Origin: Conexibacter sp.
GTDB taxonomy: Bacteria > Actinomycetota > Thermoleophilia > Solirubrobacterales > Solirubrobacteraceae
Reading direction: 5' to 3'
NCBI GenBank assembly: GCA_025964215.1
Contig: JAOPZG010000578.1
Location: forward strand, 1-7,793
Length of the DNA: 7,793 bases
The notes under the pieces: generated by a model
Database searches by the model: none
Told to the model about the DNA's origin: nothing
What the model saw: the letters and a program-made list of their open reading frames with translations, nothing else
Program-made: the position numbers and the translations under genes
In this document: piece by piece, positions 4,563 through 7,793 of the stretch
Layout: the number at the start of each line of letters is the position of its first letter
Position numbering within the stretch: position 1 is the stretch's first letter

Positions 4563-5087
4563 ATGTCGCATCTCCCCAGCTCTTCCAAGGCGCGCCTCGC
4601 GGGCCTGCTCGCGGTCCTGGCGCTCGGCGCCGGCGGCGGGCTGGCCGCCGGTTGCGGTGGCGGCTCCAGCTCCGTCAGCGACGACACGGTGCCCAGCAGC
4701 GTGAAGGTGACGACGCCCACGGGCGCGGTCACCGAGCCGGCGAGCACCGACGTCGTCACGACCGCGGAGACGACGACCTCCACGACGCCCAGCGGCGTGG
4801 TCCAGACGACGACGGTCGCGCCCGACGGCAGCACGACGCAGACGACCTCCTCGACGGTCCCCGGCGGCTCGGCCTCGACGACGCCCCCGGACAACGGCGG
4901 CCACGCGGCGCCCGACGGGAGCACGACGACGACGTCGACCACCTCGACCGCGACGACCAAGACCACCGGCTCCGGCGGCACGACCGCCGACCAGGATCCC
5001 GACTGCCGCACCGGCACGGGCCCGGGCCAGCCGGACCCGCAGTGCGAGCCGGTCAGCGGCCCGGACGCGCAGGACCAGGACGGCTAG
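4563..5087 (+). CDS. Putative Thr-rich surface lipoprotein
   Basis: This 174-residue protein has a lipoprotein-type signal: positive K9 and R11, a hydrophobic core at 12-24, and a lipobox-like LAAGC with acceptor C31 followed by GGGSSS. The lipobox has Ala rather than Leu at -3, so it is acceptable but not perfect. Residues 42-141 are a low-complexity Thr/Ser/Pro tract with 36 threonines in 100 residues. APDGSTT occurs twice (86-92 and 116-122). The tail is acidic and holds only two cysteines (C148 and C161), which could form a disulfide loop. Such tracts suit an extended, possibly O-mannosylated wall-spanning stalk in actinobacteria. No catalytic or binding domain is recognisable. An in-frame GTG at 4560 would add one residue. 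No Shine-Dalgarno at normal spacing is present. The gene converges on the amidase gene 12 bases away. Confidence 0.75.
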   Translation: MSHLPSSSKARLAGLLAVLALGAGGGLAAGCGGGSSSVSDDTVPSSVKVTTPTGAVTEPASTDVVTTAETTTSTTPSGVVQTTTVAPDGSTTQTTSSTVPGGSASTTPPDNGGHAAPDGSTTTTSTTSTATTKTTGSGGTTADQDPDCRTGTGPGQPDPQCEPVSGPDAQDQDG

Positions 5088-5099
5088 CGCCTCGAAGAC

Positions 5100-6536
5100 C
5101 TACAGGTCGGGGCGGCGCTCCGACCAGCCGTGCGCCTCCTCGAGCTGCGCGGAGAGCGCGAGCAGCGCCCCCTCGCCGGCCGGCTGGCCGATCAGCTGCA
5201 CGGCGAGCGGCAGGCCGTCCTCGCGCTGGAAGAGCGGCAGCGAGATCGCCGGCTGGCCGCTGATGTTGCACGGCGGCGTGAACGGCGTGAAGGCGGCCGA
5301 GCGGGTGAAGGCGCCCATCGGGTCCGCGGCGTTCAGCGGGTCGAGCGTGCCGAGCGTCACCGGCGCCTCGGCGAGCGCGGGCGTCAGCAGCGCGTCGTAC
5401 TGCGCGACCCACTGGATCAGCGCGCGGCCGACGCCGTGCAGCTGGAGCTCCGCGAGCAGCGCGTCGACCGAGTTGATGGACTTGCACAGCGAGAAGAGCG
5501 CCCAGCTCAGCGGCTCCATGTCCTCGGCTCTCGCCTCGCGGCCGGCGATCATCTCCGCGAGCTTGATCTGCGTCGAGACCGCCGGGCCGAAGGATGCCGT
5601 GAAGACCGCCGAGAGCTCGGCCTGCTGCCACGGCGGGTCGGCCTCGACGACCTCGTGCCCGAGCGACTCGAGCAGCGCCGCGGCGTCCTGCACGGCCTGG
5701 ATGGCGACCGGGTCGACCGGCGCGTCGGGGACGGGGGAGAGCGTCGACATCGCGATCCGCAGGCGGCCGGGCTTGCGACCCGCGGAGGTCGCGAACGGCT
5801 CGCTCGGCGGCGGCGCCCACGTCATGTCGCCGAGCTCCACGCCGGCCAGCACGTCGAGCACCTCGGCCGTCTCGCGCACGCTGCGCGTCAGCACGCCGTC
5901 CTGGACCAGGAACAGCCCGCCGGCCTCCGGCGCGACCGAGATCCGGCCCCGCTGCGGCTTGAGGCCCACGAGGCCGCAGCAGGCCGCCGGGATCCGCGTC
6001 GAGCCGCCGCCGTCGTTGGCGTGGGCGATCGGGACCATGCCCGAGGCGAGCGCCGCGGCCGACCCGCCCGAGGAGCCGCCGGGCGTGCGCGACTGGTCCC
6101 ACGGGTTGCGCGTCGCGCCGAAGCGCGCCGTCTCGGTCGTGGGCAGGATGCCCCACTCCGGCAGCGTCGTCGTGCCGACGATGATGAAGCCCGCGGCCTT
6201 CAGGCGCGCGACCACGTTGTGGTCGTAGGGCGCGAGGAAGTCGCCGACGAAGTTCGCGGCGAACGTCAGCCGCTTGCCGCTGACCGCGCGGTTGTTCTTG
6301 ATGGCGATCGGGACGCCGGCGAACGGCCGCGGGTCGTCGGGGCCGATTTTGTCGGCCTCGGCCAGCGCCTCGTCGGCGAAGACGTCGACGAACGCGTTGA
6401 GCGTGGGGTTGAGCTCCGCGATGCGGTCCAGCGAGGCCTGCACGAGCTCGCGCGCGGAGAGCTGGCCCGAGCGCACGAGCGCGGCGAGCTCGTGGACGGG
6501 GCGGAAGAGGAGATCGGCGCCGGCGGCGGTGGACAT
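5100..6536 (-). CDS. Amidase signature family hydrolase
   Basis: The 478-residue enzyme has the complete amidase-signature Ser-cisSer-Lys triad: K80 in VPIAIKNN, cis-S155 in TPGGSSGGSAA, and nucleophile S179 in NDGGGSTRIPA. The Gly/Ser-rich core (about 140-200) and full length fit a complete, soluble, cytoplasmic enzyme. It would hydrolyse a C-N amide bond, but the substrate cannot be read off. The motifs HANDGGGSTRIP and the C-terminal PPCNISGQPAISLPL recall 6-aminohexanoate cyclic-dimer hydrolase (NylA)-like amidases more than GatA, and no gatB or gatC is adjacent. The ATG at 6536 is preceded by a TAGGGT box 6 bases away and no Shine-Dalgarno. It is divergent from the CGNR regulator (48 bases apart), which may control it. 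Confidence 0.92.
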   Translation of the reverse strand: MSTAAGADLLFRPVHELAALVRSGQLSARELVQASLDRIAELNPTLNAFVDVFADEALAEADKIGPDDPRPFAGVPIAIKNNRAVSGKRLTFAANFVGDFLAPYDHNVVARLKAAGFIIVGTTTLPEWGILPTTETARFGATRNPWDQSRTPGGSSGGSAAALASGMVPIAHANDGGGSTRIPAACCGLVGLKPQRGRISVAPEAGGLFLVQDGVLTRSVRETAEVLDVLAGVELGDMTWAPPPSEPFATSAGRKPGRLRIAMSTLSPVPDAPVDPVAIQAVQDAAALLESLGHEVVEADPPWQQAELSAVFTASFGPAVSTQIKLAEMIAGREARAEDMEPLSWALFSLCKSINSVDALLAELQLHGVGRALIQWVAQYDALLTPALAEAPVTLGTLDPLNAADPMGAFTRSAAFTPFTPPCNISGQPAISLPLFQREDGLPLAVQLIGQPAGEGALLALSAQLEEAHGWSERRPDL

Positions 6537-6542
6537 GGGCCG

Positions 6543-6548
6543 ACCCTA
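6543..6548 (-). promoter_or_regulatory. Candidate leaderless -10 of the amidase gene
   Basis: Read on the minus strand, TAGGGT (TAnnnT type) is followed by six bases and then the ATG at 6536. No purine-rich ribosome site lies between. The transcript would begin at or one base before the start codon. The whole divergent region is only 48 bases (6537-6584), so this promoter and any plus-strand promoter must overlap or interleave. Confidence 0.4.
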
Positions 6549-6584
6549 ACGCGGTGGCGGCGCGGCGCGCCGGACCGTAACCAC

Positions 6585-7229
6585 ATGACGCGCTACCATG
6601 GGGTTATCCCCGATCGTGACCTCCCCGACGACCTGCCGCTCCCCCTCGCCACCGGCGAGCCGTGGTGGTACTGGTCCGGCGGTCGTCCGGCGGTGGACTT
6701 CGTCAACACCCACCGCGAGCGCTGGCGCCGCGGCGTCGAGACGCTCGTGACGCCCGAGGACCTCGCGACCTGGCTCGTCCAGGCCGGCGTCATGGACCAT
6801 CCCGCGGCGGTCTCCCGCAAGGTCCTCGTCCAGGCCGTCGAGCTGCGCGAGGCGATCGACGCGTTGTTGGTGGCCTCGATCGCCGGCGCGCCCGCCTCCG
6901 GCGAGGCCATCACCTTGATCGACGACTGGCTCGTCTTCGCCGGCGAGCGCCCGCAGCTCGTGCGCGACGAGGCGGGCCTGGCGCAGCTCACCGCGCGCGC
7001 CGCCGCGGACTCCCCGCGCCGCGCGCTCGGCATGATCGCCCTCGACGCCGCGACGATGCTCGGCACCGACGACCAGCGCGGGCGGATCCGGATCTGCGCG
7101 AGCGAGACGTGCAGCGGGCGCTTCTTCGACCGCTCGCCGGCCGGCCGCCGCCGCTGGTGCTCGATGCGCACGTGCGGCAACGAGGCCAAGGCCCGTCGCC
7201 ACCGCCAGCGCCAGAAGGCCGGTGCCTGA
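6585..7229 (+). CDS. ABATE-domain / CGNR-type zinc-finger putative transcription regulator
   Basis: The 214-residue protein matches the two-part family of putative stress-induced regulators. The N-terminal ABATE domain (PF07336) covers about 28-150, opening with GRPAVDFVNTHRERW, and is followed by a C-terminal CGNR zinc finger at about 168-212. Four cysteines (C171, C176, C192, C197) should bind zinc: RICASETC then RRRWCSMRTC. The basic tail AKARRHRQRQ would contact DNA. The eponymous CGNR tetrapeptide reads CGNE (197-200), replacing the arginine by glutamate. It is divergent from the amidase and its stop is one base from the ATG of the MFS gene, so it probably regulates one or both. The ATG at 6585 has no clear Shine-Dalgarno, and no convincing -10 at leaderless spacing was found. 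Confidence 0.88.
   Translation: MTRYHGVIPDRDLPDDLPLPLATGEPWWYWSGGRPAVDFVNTHRERWRRGVETLVTPEDLATWLVQAGVMDHPAAVSRKVLVQAVELREAIDALLVASIAGAPASGEAITLIDDWLVFAGERPQLVRDEAGLAQLTARAAADSPRRALGMIALDAATMLGTDDQRGRIRICASETCSGRFFDRSPAGRRRWCSMRTCGNEAKARRHRQRQKAGA
6600..6611. repeat. Small inverted repeat GGGG-TTAT-CCCC inside the regulator's first codons
   Basis: GGGG (6600-6603) and CCCC (6608-6611) flank TTAT, 15 bases after the ATG of the CGNR gene, with a TACCAT box just before it (6595-6600). It could be an operator for autoregulation or a short mRNA hairpin near the start. A 4-bp arm is short enough to be chance in DNA this rich in G and C. Confidence 0.2.
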
Positions 7230-7230
7230 G

Positions 7231-7793
7231 ATGCGCCGGCTGAGCGGCGAGCGCTACAAGTGGGTCGTGCTCTTCACCGGCGCGCTCGGCGCCGGCGCGT
7301 TCTCGATGCTGCGCATGGGGCTGCCCGCGCTCGGCCCCGCGCTGCGCGACGAGTTCGGCCTCTCGCTCACGCAGGTCGGCCTCGTCTTCTCCGCGGTTGC
7401 CGCCGGCGTCTGCATCACGCTGCTCCCGTGGGGGATGCTCACCGATCGCGTCGGCGAGCGGCCGGTCATGGCCGGCGGGCTGACCGCGTTCGCGGTCGTC
7501 ATCGGCGTCACGGGGTTCTCGTCGTCCTACGCCGCGCTGCTGGCCGGGATGTTCGTGGCCGGCGGGATGGGCGCCAGCGCCACCGGCGCGAGCGGCCGCG
7601 CGGTCATGGGCTGGTTCGGCCGCGACCAGCGCGGGATGGCGCTCGGGATCCGGCAGATGGCGCTGCCGCTCGGCGGCGCGGTCGGCGCGGTCGCGCTCCC
7701 GCGGCTGATCGGCGCCGGAGGCCTCGAGGCCGCGTTCCTGACGCTCAGCGGCGTCGCCCTGGTCGCCGCGGCTGCCGCCGCGCTGCTGATGCG
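7231..7793 (+). CDS. Major facilitator superfamily transporter, N-terminal half (truncated by window end)
   Basis: The visible 187 residues start MRRLSGERYK and hold about six hydrophobic segments (roughly 11-35, 47-70, 80-97, 101-123, 137-160, 166-187), the first half of a 12-helix MFS permease. The loop between helices 2 and 3 has MFS motif A, GMLTDRVGERPV at 68-79 (G68, D72, R73, G75, R77). The stretch SGRAVMGWF then RGMALGIRQMALPLGG (121-149) resembles the helix 4-5 loop and helix 5 of drug/metabolite-type MFS proteins. The substrate cannot be assigned. The ATG at 7231 lies one base after the CGNR regulator's TGA, indicating translational coupling in one operon; AGAAGG at 7213-7218 is a distant ribosome site. 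The frame remains open at the window edge. Confidence 0.9.
   Translation, partial: MRRLSGERYKWVVLFTGALGAGAFSMLRMGLPALGPALRDEFGLSLTQVGLVFSAVAAGVCITLLPWGMLTDRVGERPVMAGGLTAFAVVIGVTGFSSSYAALLAGMFVAGGMGASATGASGRAVMGWFGRDQRGMALGIRQMALPLGGAVGAVALPRLIGAGGLEAAFLTLSGVALVAAAAAALLM

Noticed and set aside
4541..5017. Val-rich minus-strand frame antisense to the lipoprotein gene, resembling a membrane protein
   Set aside because: The Val runs are the complement of the ACG/ACC threonine codons. The plus frame has a signal peptide, lipobox and cysteine pair.
5097..5108. GACCT-AC-AGGTC at the convergent lipoprotein/amidase junction as a terminator
   Set aside because: A 5-bp stem with a 2-base loop is not a stable terminator, and half of it lies in the amidase coding end.
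5100..6536. Assignment of the amidase as GatA (Glu-tRNA amidotransferase subunit A)
   Set aside because: No gatB or gatC is adjacent, and the sequence around the nucleophile and C-terminus differs from GatA style. Only the general amidase-signature assignment is kept.
5130..6584. Very long plus-strand open frame (about 485 codons) running antisense to the amidase and continuous with the CGNR regulator
   Set aside because: It is an Arg-rich antisense shadow of a well-supported amidase, typical of high-GC DNA. Recognisable ABATE/CGNR sequence begins only after the ATG at 6585.

Overview
The window is very GC-rich and densely coded. Its style points to a high-GC actinobacterium, and I lean towards the Thermoleophilia/Solirubrobacterales. 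The clues are a DUF2342-type zincin, a MIP18-Mrp fusion without the CxxC found in proteobacterial Mrp, an actinobacterial-type seven-iron ferredoxin, a Thr-rich lipoprotein and start codons that look leaderless. The lineage is an inference from composition and gene style, not a measured placement. No RNA gene, CRISPR array, insertion sequence or phage gene was seen, and no gap exceeds about 155 bases.

Layout. Positions 2-145 hold the unidentified tail of a plus-strand gene. A DUF2342 zinc metalloprotease-like protein (152-1195) follows 6 bases later. A locally AT-rich intergenic region (1196-1349) carries the clearest regulatory DNA here: a LexA-like palindrome, a good extended -10 promoter, an everted pair of the same half-sites across that promoter, and a strong ribosome site. 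It drives a very basic Lys/Ala/Arg-rich protein (1350-2003) built from 11-residue repeats, with the general composition of mycobacterial HbhA but the basic tract at the opposite end. A strong GC hairpin (2040-2068) separates it from mrp (2108-3268), which appears leaderless. A seven-iron ferredoxin gene (3280-3546, minus) converges on mrp.

A 125-base divergent region leads into an atypical SDR/NDUFA9-like gene (3672-4544) and then a Thr-rich lipoprotein (4563-5087). An amidase-signature enzyme (5100-6536, minus) converges on the lipoprotein gene. Divergent from the amidase is an ABATE/CGNR zinc-finger regulator (6585-7229), coupled within one base to an MFS transporter gene that runs off the window (7231-7793).

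How they fit. Mrp (Fe-S cluster carrier) and the ferredoxin (Fe-S electron carrier) form a loosely related convergent pair. The regulator and transporter look like an operon, and the divergent amidase may share its control. Most genes are ordinary members of known families. The least explained locus is the 11-mer-repeat protein with its LexA-like control region; I see no complete multi-gene novel system.
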